Assembly (NCBI GenBank): GCA_013399695.1
Contig: VXAU01001833.1
Coordinates: 433,188 to 497,187, forward strand
Direction of reading: 5' to 3'
Origin: Formicarius rufipectus
Lineage: Eukaryota; Chordata; Aves; Passeriformes; Formicariidae
Length of the DNA: 64,000 bases
In this document: piece by piece, positions 55,001-64,000 of the stretch
How positions within the stretch are numbered: the first letter of the stretch is position 1
Layout: every line of letters starts with the position of its first letter
Program-made: the position numbers and the translations under genes
Notes under the pieces: generated by a model
What the model saw: only the letters and a program-made list of their open reading frames with translations
Database searches by the model: none
What the model was told of the DNA's origin: nothing

Positions 55001-56159
55001 GAGGTCCTTTACCTGTGGGTGTTTGGTTCTGCCAGCTACCTCTGCATTCATCTGTGACTTGGCAGCAACTGCTGCAAAGTTTACCTGAAGATGAGCCACA
55101 CAGCGAGACAAAGGATTAAGAAAGTGTGCCAAAACCTGCAAGAATGTGAGTCATTTTCAGAAGGGGGAGAAAGCTGTCTCTATTCCAGATCCCCACAAAG
55201 GGTGCAGTGCTCTAAGAAATGTAAAATTCCTCAATTTTGTATTACTTACTGATATTAGGTAATGAAATTTTCTGTTGGCCCATCTCTGCCAATAAATGCA
55301 ATTAACAGCACCAGGACAATATAAGCTACTTACATGCTGAAATCCATTTTGCACGTTTATAAATTTAATATTTTATACTAGGATAGTCAGTCCAACCCAG
55401 TAACACATCAAGAGAATTGTGGTGTTAAAGCAAAGAATACTTATTCAGAATTGGAAAGAGTAACAGGGCATGCACAGGAATTCTACAGCTCATTTCACAG
55501 AAAGGCACGGCCAAAGATCCAGTAGACTGCACCCTTCTATGGAAAGAGTCTGAACTGCTAAAGTGCTTACAGCATGGATAGCCTTATGGCCCTGTTAGTT
55601 AGAAAGAGAAAAAATTTCCTATAGTTCATCCAAAAGCTAACAAATCAATGGGTCTAGATGCATAATTCAAAGCAGGAAATAAAATGGTGGAAAATCGTGC
55701 ACAACATTTTAGTAAGTTAACACCACTAAACCAACATTTTCTAGCCAGCAGACACATCTGTCATTTCTATTGAATTGCCCAGCAACTACTCATATAATTA
55801 CTTCTTGATTCTTAAAACATTATTTTTAGGCTGATTCCACACACTAGCAAGACATATGTAACCACACTAGAAAAGGTCTGCAACAGTTTGTGTTGTTTTA
55901 CCAAAGTACAGTAACTTTATGGACTTAGTAGCTGGTTCCAGAAAGTGCAGTAGGGGTCAGAAACTTGCTGAGTTTCAACAAGCTCCATAAAAATAATATC
56001 CTGGTGGAGAAGAGTTACCTTCTCAATGTCCTTGCTGAGGGAGAAACAACATCATGAGGACATATTTTTTATTAGACACTAGAGAATGCTCTTTGAAATA
56101 CCAGTCACAAGAAAAGCTTTAGCTAGCACTGCTGCCTTCCTACATGTCAGCAAACAGCA

Positions 56160-57180
56160 TAACGTCCTCATGGGCAAACTCAGGAAGTGTGGCCGGGATG
56201 AGCGGAAAGTGAGGTGGATTGAGAACTGGCTGAATGACAGATCCCAGAAGGTCGTAACCAGTGGCACAGAGTCTAGTCGGAGGGCTGTCACTAGTGGTGT
56301 CCCCCAGGGTTCAATACTGGGCCCAGTATTGTTTAACTTATTCATCAATGACATCGATGAAGGAGTAGATGCCTCCTCAGCAAGTTCAGTGCTGACACAG
56401 AGCTGGGAGGAGTGGCCAACACCCCAGAGAGATGTGCAGCCCTTCAGAAGGAACTCAGTGGGTTGGAGAGACGGGCAGAAAAGAACTGTCTGAATTCAAC
56501 AAGGGCAAGTGCAGGGTCTGCACCTGAGGAGGAACAACCCTCTGCAGCAGCACAGGCTGGGGGCCAACCTGCTGGAAAGCAGCTCTGTGGAAAAGGAACT
56601 GGGGATCCTGGTGGACAACAAGCTGTCCAGCAGCCAGCAGTGTGCCCTTGTGGTCAGAAAGGCCAATGGAATCGTGGCGTGCATTTGGAAAAGTGCTGCC
56701 AGCAAGTTGTGGGAGGTGATCCTGTCCTTCTATTCAGCCCTGCTGAGGCCACATCTGGAGTGCTGTGTCCAGTTCTGGGCTCCTCAGTACAAGAGAGACA
56801 TGATGCTCCCAGAACGGGTCCAACAGAGGGTGACAAAGATGATTAAGGGACTGGAGCATCTCTCTTACAAGGAGAGGTTGAGGGAGCTGGGCCTGTTCAA
56901 CCTTGAGAAGAGATGACTGACAGGGGACATCATCAATGTCTATAGGTATCTGAAGGGAGGGTGCAAAGAGGATGGAGCCAGGCTCTTGTCAGGGGTGCCA
57001 AGCAATAGGACAAGAAGCAAAGCCAGAAATAAGCACAAAGAAGTTCCATATGAATATGAGGAAGAACTTTACTGTGCAGGTGACCACACACTGGAACAGG
57101 CTGCCCAGAGAAGCAGTGGAATCTCCTTCATTGGAGGGATGCAAGAACAATTTAGAACAGGATCATGCAATGTGTTCTAG
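56160..57180 (+). pseudogene. Broken CR1 ORF2 (reverse transcriptase C-terminal part)
   Basis: The reverse-transcriptase reading frame is intact from the WIENWLN region to FINDIDEG. It then shifts frame within the segment where the catalytic aspartate box should be. The sequence there reads AGCAAGTTCAGTGCTGACACAG with an altered base count, so the two adjacent Asp codons are not preserved. The homologous protein continues in a second frame (about 56412-56510) and a third (56509-56916), with further interruption before the 3' part at 56972-57208. At least three shifts or stops show that it cannot encode an active enzyme. Confidence 0.85.
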
Positions 57181-57262
57181 GATTACTCTGCTTGAGCAGG
57201 GAGGTTAGACCAGATGACCCACAATGGTCCCTTCCAACCTTAACCATTCTGTGAATCTGTGA
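56160..57262 (+). mobile_element. CR1 LINE, 5'-truncated copy with ORF2 3' part and full 3' end
   Basis: The element starts inside the reverse-transcriptase domain and runs to the 3' tail. Recognisable reverse-transcriptase pieces are RWIENWLNDRSQKVV, GVPQGSILGPVLFN and FINDID, then after a break ELGILVDNKLSSSQQCAL, RPHLECCVQFWAPQYKRDM and KMIKGLEHLSYKERLRELG. The 3' end has the CR1 signature TGGTCCCTTCCAACCTT and two octamer-like units (ATTCTGTG, AATCTGTG). No poly(A) is present, as expected for CR1. It lies antisense to GPR158. The first bases before about 56160 are uncertain. It is a dead copy; the breaks are described in the separate pseudogene entry. Confidence 0.92.
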
Positions 57263-58274
57263 TAAGAAAATATATTGGGAAAGCAGGCTACAACAATCTG
57301 ATGTTCCTGTGCCTCAGTATTCAGTCCATCTTTGGTACAAGTTGGCCTATTTTTCCAGACATTTTGCCTATTCAGGACTGACAGGAGTCTTGAGTTGGGT
57401 CCAACTGTGCGAATTTGGACAAATGATGCCCTTAATCACAAAACTAATTCTTACTGAAATTCTACATGAGCATTTTATGTGAAACAGAATTGAAAAGGCA
57501 GCTACATAAAGGCCCTGTTTTAAATATTTTTGGCCAGTTTTATAGCATTCTTTCTTTATGCATTAGTACACCACACGGGAGAAACTGGAGAACAACACAC
57601 ACCTCACTGGTACTTGAATGAAGACACAGCATCTTTACCACAAAACAGAGTCTTACGCAGTCATTTAAATGAGTCTATCTATCTAGTGGTCACTTGTAAA
57701 ACTAAACTCCCAGCTAGATTCTGTCCATCAGAAGCATGCATTTTAAAAGAATATTTCTTTAATTCAAGAAGAGAGTCAAGTCCTGAGCAGAGTGACTGCT
57801 CTGTCCACAACTTAATCAATATCCTTTCATTAATTTTGCTTCATTCTGGACTACAGCCTCTACAGTTTGACAACATGTCAACTCATCAGGAAAGTTAATC
57901 TAAGTTGATCTTACTTAGAAGACAGGGTAAGAATTTGAGTTTTCCTACTTGTCCAACATATATCCATGTTCCAACCACAAGTCTCCCATGCTCAGGGTTG
58001 GGATGTTCCTCAGAACTAAAGCTCAGAGCATGGTTTCTAGGTTTAACCCATGATTGGAGCTCTGCTAAAAGACAGATTTCTCTTGATCGCTTTCAGTGTC
58101 ATCACCTGCCTTCATTCACAGTTTTATCTATCAGAGGAAACCACAATTTTGTGACAAGGCCATCACTCCTCCTCTTGCCCAAGAAAACTGCAGACCGTGG
58201 TCTGTGAGATTGCTGTTCAACCACCATCATAAGGTTCATGTCACGGTGAGAAGAAGCACCATACACAGTCCTCC

Positions 58275-59204
58275 TGTCACAGGTTTCTGTAGCTGAATTT
58301 TAGTAGAAGGTGGGGGGGGTGTTCCAGGATGGTTTCTGTTAGAAGTTCCCAGAAGCTTCCCCTGTCCTGTGGAGCCAATGACATCCAGGTCCAGGAGGGA
58401 CTTCCTGTTTGACGGCCAAAGTTGAGCCAATTAAGAATCATAGTTACATCTCTGTGATAACATATTTAAGAATATAGGAGTGTTGCACAGTGAGAAAATT
58501 CCAGAGATAAAGCAGACACCAAGACTGGAGCAGGAGGAGGAGAAGGAGGGACCCTATGATGGAGCAGGGCAGGGAAGGACTCAAAGCTATGCCTCCCTGT
58601 AGCCCATGGAGAAGCAGGAGGGTACAGAGACCCCCCTGCAGCCCATGGAGGAGCAGGTGGATGCATGAAGGAGCTGTTACCCTGTGGGAGGCCAGGATGG
58701 AGTGAGGTCCTGGACAGGACTTGTGGCTGTGACTCGTGGAGAAGGAGACCCACGCTGGAGCAGGTTTTTCCCCTGGTAGAAGTATTGTCCAGGGGGTGGA
58801 CTCATGTTAGAGAGTCTATCAAGGACTGTCTCCCGTGGGAGGGACCCCATGGGAGCAGGGGAAGACTCAGAGCTGTGTGCAGAGATCTGACTGCACCCCA
58901 TGGAGTGACCCACAGGATAAGAGCAATGGCAGAAACACCAACTGACTGCAAAATCCCCATTCCCTGCTCCCTCGAACTGCTGGAAAGAGGGAGGAGTGGC
59001 AGGCGAAAGATGTTTTTAAGACTGATTTATTTCTTACTTTTAGTTTTAGTTCTTATCTTGTTAGTAATAAATTTAAGTATTTTAGCCACTCTGAGTTTGT
59101 TTTGCCATTATCTCTCAGCTGTTTTTTGCCTTTCCTTCTTTTCCTTTCCCTCTGGGAAAGGGAAGACCTAGAGGTTTGGGTGGATATCAGGTGAAAACCA
59201 CCAC
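58275..59204 (+). mobile_element. Long solo LTR of a bird endogenous retrovirus
   Basis: A GC-richer block of about 930 bp that stands out from the AT-rich intron. It contains many diverged copies of a GCCCATGGAG...GAGCAGG unit, with phrases such as GACCCACGCTGGAGCAGG and GACTGTCTCCCGTGGGAGGG that are typical of a long bird LTR family. A poly(A) signal lies at 59066-59071, followed by a T/C-rich stretch as in a 3' R-U5 region, which sets the plus orientation. The proposed ends are TGTCACAGGTTT and AAAACCACCAC. Both are flanked by TCCTCC, a possible 6-bp duplication, but the CA end is off by one base, so the borders are tentative. The 168-codon frame inside is a composition effect. It lies antisense to GPR158. 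Confidence 0.75.
59066..59071 (+). promoter_or_regulatory. Poly(A) signal AATAAA in LTR
   Basis: AATAAA within TTAGTAATAAATTTAAG, in the 3' part of the 58.3-59.2 kb LTR. Because it points away from the GPR158 transcript it should not terminate the host gene. Confidence 0.55.
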
Positions 59205-61112
59205 TCCTCCCCAGACCCCACCACTTGACAGCCTGGAGCTGTATACTCACTCACTACATGGCACAAGTACCACAAAGGTGCTGGATGTCCTTCTAGCACC
59301 ATGAACAGAGCACCCACTATTTGCCAGCTATTTGCTAGCTCATTCCACCTCTTCCTTAGCATTAGGCAAGTACAAGCATTTATAAAAGTGCTTTCAGCAA
59401 GATGGTTAAACTTCTGGATAACAAATCAGAAACAAAATGTTTTAACAACATAATATAAAACACTAATATACTTGATAAATTAACATCTCTCTAGTTGCTT
59501 ACTGTTTCTCATTCAGGACAACTCAGATATCAGCCATGAGAGCACAGTATGAAATCCTACTTTTAGCTCTGGATGCTCACTTTCTTCCTGTAATCTTTAT
59601 GAGCTTTGAGGAAAAATGCCTAATTCTGAGTAGTGACTGCCCTACAGGCTCACTTCTAGGTCTAAGACTAGTCAGTGGTTGGTGATCCAGATCCATATAT
59701 GAAGCCACCAAATTCTAGACAGACACTTGGAAAATATTTCCTTTATTCTTCTGCTTCACTTATTTCAAATCTAGATTGTTACGTTTTATCTAAAGCCAAT
59801 GTGGCCTTGATGATTAATATCTCACTCTTCCATTGCCTTCTGGAGATGGAGGGTTTGACCATGACTGTAAATTCCTTTGAAGGTTCTCTCTAACTCACAA
59901 CTTTTGATATTTAATGATGTTTCTCTCTGCCCATCATTATTTGTCCTTCAGGTTTGCACTTGTTCCAACAAGGTTATTGCTGTGCCCCCAGTCATTAGAA
60001 GACACTTTTCCCTGATCTGCTTGACTGCCATTTCCTGCCTAAGATGAACTCCTCCTTCATACAAAGCTACAGCCAGGCTCCATTTAACATTATGAAGGTC
60101 ACACACTAGTCAGTTGTTTTCTGAAGGTCACAATATAACACCAGCTTTGATACAGACCTGTAAATTGCATTCAGACTGAGAATAAAGTATTGTGTATATG
60201 GGTATGTGTAAGGTATATGTATAGGAAGGCAAATAATCCCTGTGTTACAGAGTTCTCTTGAATTCACATAAGTTTTAGGTCTGTGTCTGCTGAAACACAT
60301 CACCTACAGATTAGCAGTTCCCAGAGCCCAGGGAATCCATGCAGCAATCCAGACTCACAAATATGCCAAGGTGGCTTAAAACCTTGGCAGCAGCCCTCCC
60401 CTGCTGAGAGATCTACAAACAGAACAGCTTTCTTCTTGTATAAATCTGTAGTATATCTAATCTTTACAACAGAAGCATAGCCACATTTAATTAATCCTCC
60501 AAGACATGTAATAATACACACACCACAATGAAGGTTACGTTCAAATCTAAGCTTGAAGGATGAAATACACTTTTTGTTTTAATTTGTTCACTATCCTGCT
60601 TTCCCTTGCTTCAGCAATGCTCTATTTTTGAGTCAAGGTCCCAAATCAGCAGAGAGATTACACAATTCCAAAATGAGTTCCCCGCTAACCCAAAGGGCAG
60701 ATGGCCACACCACAGCGATAAAACATGATGTTGTTCCAGTTTGCAGCAGAAAGCTAAAGCAAAGAATCAAACAATCTCTGGCACCACAAATTCTGAAATT
60801 TCCTATTGCTTCTCCTGGCAGGGTAACTACTGATGACACTACTTGAAAATCATGCAACTGCGATTTTGGATGCCAGTTTCCTAGGAATCACTAAGAATGT
60901 CAGAAAATTCAGCAAGTTTACTTGCACAGTAGTTATTTCTTCCTCAAGTATTTGCAACTTTACAGTGGCAGAGGAGTAACACTAAAACAAAGGAACCAAA
61001 GTGGCCTTCAAGCAGTAGGGCTGCTATATCACCATTTGTATTCAATGAACTGCATGAAAATAGAGCTAAATGAGTAACAAGCAACATGGTACATCAAGAA
61101 AGAGAAAGCAAG

Positions 61113-61118
61113 CTGGAG
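61113..61118. repeat. Target-site duplication, left copy (CTGGAG)
   Basis: Six bases directly before the TG start of the LTR, repeated exactly at 61743-61748. A 6-bp duplication is typical of ERVK-like (class II) elements. Confidence 0.9.
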
Positions 61119-61128
61119 TGTGGGAATG

Positions 61129-61192
61129 GATTAAGAATATAACTGATAACACCTTGAAATGATTAAGAATGTAACTGATAAGACCTTGAACT
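61129..61192 (+). repeat. Two 32-bp direct repeats inside LTR U3
   Basis: GATTAAGAATATAACTGATA and GATTAAGAATGTAACTGATA begin two adjacent 32-bp units that differ at a few positions. Tandem U3 repeats in LTRs often act as enhancers; that role here is inference. Confidence 0.85.
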
Positions 61193-61485
61193 GATGCTTT
61201 AATATTGTGTAAAATGTATGTTTACCTTTGCCATGTATTTCCCCCCTCCGGAATCCATGTTTTCCCCTTCCCAGAATCCCTTTGTACAACTTCCCCGATA
61301 CCATGTGCCTTTCCCAGAGAGGCCCTTCGGCACTCCAAGACCACACCCCAAGGAAGAGAGGGACGTGACCCACCTTTCTCCCTGAAACCTTTCCCCGCCT
61401 ATATGTTAATCCCCTCATCCCTGTTGGCCCAAAGCCACACAATACCTTTTCCCCCATTGGAGAGCCTGAACCCCCTCCAAGGGAC

Positions 61486-61494
61486 TATAAAAAG
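61486..61494 (+). promoter_or_regulatory. LTR TATA box inside an inverted repeat
   Basis: TATAAAAAG lies within AGGGACTATAAAAAGTCCCT. The 7-bp arms AGGGACT and AGTCCCT are perfect complements, with ATAAAA as the loop. An inverted CCAAT box lies about 26 bp upstream and a CT run follows, which together look like a working retroviral core promoter. Confidence 0.75.
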
Positions 61495-61507
61495 TCCCTG
61501 CTTCCTG

Positions 61508-61513
61508 AATAAA
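61508..61513 (+). promoter_or_regulatory. LTR poly(A) signal AATAAA
   Basis: AATAAA lies only about 14 bp after the TATA box, before the expected transcription start. The signal therefore falls at the U3/R border, an arrangement known from several retroviral LTRs. Confidence 0.75.
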
Positions 61514-61742
61514 CTCTCTCTCTCTGCTCGGACCTTCCCCAAGCTGTTGTGGTGTCTTTGTCCTTCGCCCAGGGCTCTGGCACCACGTGGCCGGGGGGGG
61601 AACCAGGGGAGAGCACCCCCGCACCCTCTCCTAGATGCATGGACTAAAAGCCTAGCCTAGGAGACTAAATTCATATCGCTGCGACCATCCCACCACCCAA
61701 CACACCAACGAGGCTCATCACCCCATATATCCAACCCGGACA

Positions 61743-61748
61743 CTGGAG
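61743..61748. repeat. Target-site duplication, right copy (CTGGAG)
   Basis: Exact repeat of 61113-61118, directly after the CA end of the LTR. Confidence 0.9.
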
Positions 61749-62855
61749 CTTTCTCTATATAATTCAACAGCTGCCAGGAGCTGGTTCACAAAGCATGACA
61801 GACTGGATCTTTTCTGGCAACATTAAAATTAAAAATGAAATTGTTTTCCATTATTAATTATAGAAATGTACCTCTTGTTCTCAGAGCTCTAAGAAATGGT
61901 GAAACAGCATCTGATAGCAACACAATGTAGGCATATAAACCTCAGCAGACAATAAGAGGCTTCAAAGAGTTTGCCTCAGACTCAACAAAATGTCAAGTTT
62001 ACTTTCCATCTGACAGAGCAAACCCATTTTTATTAGAAGTCACTACAGAAATAGCACCAAAGACCTAACAGCCTTAATATGACACAGGCATATACACACA
62101 CAAGTGCCCACCCTTGCCCTGTATCATTATCTTTTAACTCTCACTTTGAAACCATTTGAATATGCTACAACACAGTTACCACTTTTATCCAGTGGCACAA
62201 TCACTGAGACTAGTGAAGTTGATGCCAGAACAAATGAGGTGGAACCAGGTTCTGTTGTACATCCATAGATTTTAGCTGGCAACATAGATACAATAGAAGT
62301 GACAATGGAAGAGGAAACAGTTTTCAGATTAAGAGAGAAAATGTTTGGTTAGTAACTTTATTAACCTGCAAATTAATGGCACCAAATTTAATTTCCTATT
62401 TATAAATGAGTTATGCTCACCTGTCTTCCTGGGTTAACAATTCCACAAGAACAACAACATTATAGCACACAGGCTTGTAAAATTAACCTACTGCTATGGT
62501 TCTGTTACTGCCGCCCCCTCCCCATCCTTTCTACTCTCATTCTGCTGCAGAACATAACACTTCACTAAGGACATGGGACTTGTGACCCACTTCTCCAGAA
62601 GAGTCTCCCACTTCATCGCCAGGAACAACAAAGACTCTCCATTTGCCTCCCTCCACTCTTATTTCCAACACTCATGAGGCAAGACACAAATCCACGAACC
62701 AGTCCATTCAGAAGTCTGAAGACACTTCCCAGTTCAAGTACATTGACCAGTACTTTACCAAATCTTCTGAAAGTGCAAATGGGACACAGACTGGGTTTTC
62801 CACATTTCTATTCTAAGACCTCTAAAATTCCTTCTCAACTGCTGACTTCAATAAA

Positions 62856-62892
62856 GCAAAAAACAAACAAACAAAAAGAAAAGAAAATAAAA
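62856..62892. repeat. A-rich simple repeat with CAAA units
   Basis: A short A-rich stretch with ACAAACAAACAAA and AAAGAAAAG units. Confidence 0.8.
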
Positions 62893-63064
62893 CCACCAGG
62901 TAAATTGTATTAACATGTTCCTCTATGGTAAATAAATTATAAACCAGCAAAATGTGCAGACATGAGTTTCTATTGAGTTTTCTTGAGCCTGAGCAAACTC
63001 TCCCAAAGTACTATCATTGCTTCACATATTCCAGGAAGTTTCTGGATTCTGTTAACAAAAGTTG

Positions 63065-63164
63065 TAATTCTATAATACAGTGAATACAATCCTATATGAT
63101 AACTATATCCAAAAGTTCGATCTTAGTTACATTATAGGATTGTGTTCACTATATTATAGAATTA
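63065..63164. repeat. Long inverted repeat (41-bp arms, 18-bp loop)
   Basis: The left arm (63065-63105) and the reverse complement of the right arm (63124-63164) are both 41 bases and differ at only five positions, three of them clustered. Both begin TAATTCTATAATA and share the core ACAATCCTATA. The loop is 18 bp. The outer TA dinucleotides would fit a TA target duplication, so this could be a small palindromic DNA-transposon derivative (MITE). I do not recognise the family. The transcript of either strand could fold into a hairpin of about 100 nt. Confidence 0.85.
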
Positions 63165-63947
63165 TAAAGCAGTATGAATGGACCATGGTAGAAGCTTATG
63201 GTGAAATCCTACTCTCTCTCACATCAACCTTGCAGTGAGTAAGCTGCAGAGTATGTAATGAAAACCCTGAAACCCAGAGGCAGTGCTTTGAAAGTTCAAA
63301 CAATTCAGAAACATCAGGTGAAAATGCAAAGCACTCTCTACTAGCAGCCTGAGAGCCCTGCAAACCCACAGGGTTCAGAGTTCATGTGCTTCCAGGTCAA
63401 ATTTGGAGGTTCTTGATAAGGTTCAAAATGTTCAGAAGTTCACAGGCAACTGCACTGTCACTCCAGGACAAATACTTCAGCAGACTGTCAATGTGACTGA
63501 CCTATAACTATCCTTACCTATCTCACCAGGAAAATATTTTCTTTGCTTCTCCTGGCTTCTGTTTCCCTTGTCTTGCAAATGTTACATCTTTTCCTTAACT
63601 ATGAACTTCTCAGGTGAGGGGGACTTTCTTTTTTGATCCCACTTGCAAATCCTCAAGACACCTCAAGATCAGGGAGGGATTTCATACATGAGAAATATTT
63701 GGGTGAACCCAAACATAAATATAAACCAAGCTTGTTCAGCTCATAAGGGGGGAAAAAACAAACCCAGAAATAATGGTTCCTTGTTCTTAAAAGTAGTAAC
63801 ATGCTCACTTTAATTTAACTCCTTTTAAAGCATTCCCGTGACCTAAAGAAGGTTACCTGACAAGCTAAATTGTACTTGGGTTTTGCTCAAACTGTTTGCT
63901 GTCTTTATTAGCTCTATTGAGATTGTTATGCTACTTGTAATTACCCT

Positions 63948-63953
<6 letters not shown>

Positions 63954-64000
<47 letters not shown>
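63954..64000 (+). repeat. Poly(A) run at the window edge
   Basis: Forty-seven consecutive A run to the last base of the window, so the true length is unknown. CR1 elements and LTRs do not end in poly(A), and nothing upstream looks like a processed pseudogene. Confidence 0.9.

Larger units (their letters stand above)
61119..61742 (+). mobile_element. Solo LTR, ERVK-like endogenous retrovirus
   Basis: A 624-bp element from TGTGGGAATGG to CCCGGACA, with perfect CTGGAG duplications on both sides and no internal viral genes. In order it has two 32-bp direct repeats at its 5' end, a C-rich U3, an inverted CCAAT box (CCATTGG, 61454-61460), a TATA box at 61486-61494, a poly(A) signal at 61508-61513, a CT run, and a G-rich U5 containing GGCCGGGGGGGGAACC. 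The unmutated duplication and complete promoter suggest a fairly recent insertion. The 151-codon frame across it has no retroviral protein features. It lies antisense to GPR158. Confidence 0.92.
49017..64000 (-). other. GPR158: GPR158 intron upstream of exon A (partial)
   Basis: At least 14,984 bp of intron on the 5' side of exon A, starting at its CACAG acceptor and running off the right edge. The preceding exon should encode the conserved Asp-Gln-Cys-containing segment before CMPIKG. I did not find it. This is the most repeat-rich part of the window, with a CR1 copy, two solo LTRs, a long hairpin and an end-of-window poly(A). Confidence 0.82.

Noticed and set aside
56654..56836. Minus-strand frames within the CR1 copy
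   Set aside because: Shadows of the plus-strand reverse-transcriptase frame.
58665..59171. 168-codon plus-strand open frame
   Set aside because: Lies wholly inside the GC-richer LTR; composition and repeated units explain it, and it has no recognisable protein motif.
61205..61660. 151-codon plus-strand open frame
   Set aside because: Lies across U3, TATA box and U5 of the ERVK-like LTR, so it is not a gene.
1..64000. CRISPR array, bacterial operon, phage or tRNA/rRNA genes
   Set aside because: No regularly spaced repeats, no dense long open frames, and no recognisable tRNA or rRNA segments; the vertebrate exons and bird retroelements explain the window.

Overview
The window looks like intronic DNA of a bird genome, possibly a passerine. 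It is AT-rich and carries no bacterial-style gene organisation. Its recognisable repeats are CR1 LINE copies ending in the CR1-type octamer tail, and solo long terminal repeats (LTRs) of bird endogenous retroviruses. The only protein-coding content I can support is three internal exons of one gene on the minus strand. They match GPR158, the class C orphan receptor now described as a metabotropic glycine receptor.

The exons run in order down the minus strand. Exon A (49016 to 48914) encodes the end of the extracellular EGF-like region. Exon B (42059 to 41842) encodes the cysteine-rich stalk and transmembrane helix 1. Exon C (24741 to 24673) encodes the intracellular loop 1 / helix 2 segment. 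All three have consensus AG acceptors and GT donors, and their phases are compatible (A to B split within an Arg codon, B to C phase 0). Together they give 130 residues with no stop. Intron A-B is 6,854 bp and intron B-C is 17,100 bp. The flanking introns run off both ends of the window. I did not find the preceding exon (end of the Cache domain region) or the following one (rest of helix 2 and helix 3).

Region by region: 1-24.7 kb is intron with an old sense-oriented CR1 tail at 1.84 kb, a purine tract at 16.5 kb and a solo ERVL-type LTR at 18.8 kb with a perfect 5-bp target-site duplication. 24.7-41.8 kb is intron with a possible L2-like relic at 31.3 kb and an A/C-only tract at 40.5 kb. 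42.1-48.9 kb is intron with little recognisable content. 49-64 kb is intron with a retroelement cluster (CR1 at 56.2-57.3 kb, LTRs at 58.3-59.2 kb and 61.1-61.7 kb), a nearly perfect 41-bp-arm hairpin at 63.1 kb, and a 47-base poly(A) at the right edge.

I did not find a clearly new biological system. The items most worth a second look are the 63.1 kb hairpin, the LTR whose TATA box sits in the loop of a perfect inverted repeat, and a splice-flanked open frame at 55.0 kb.
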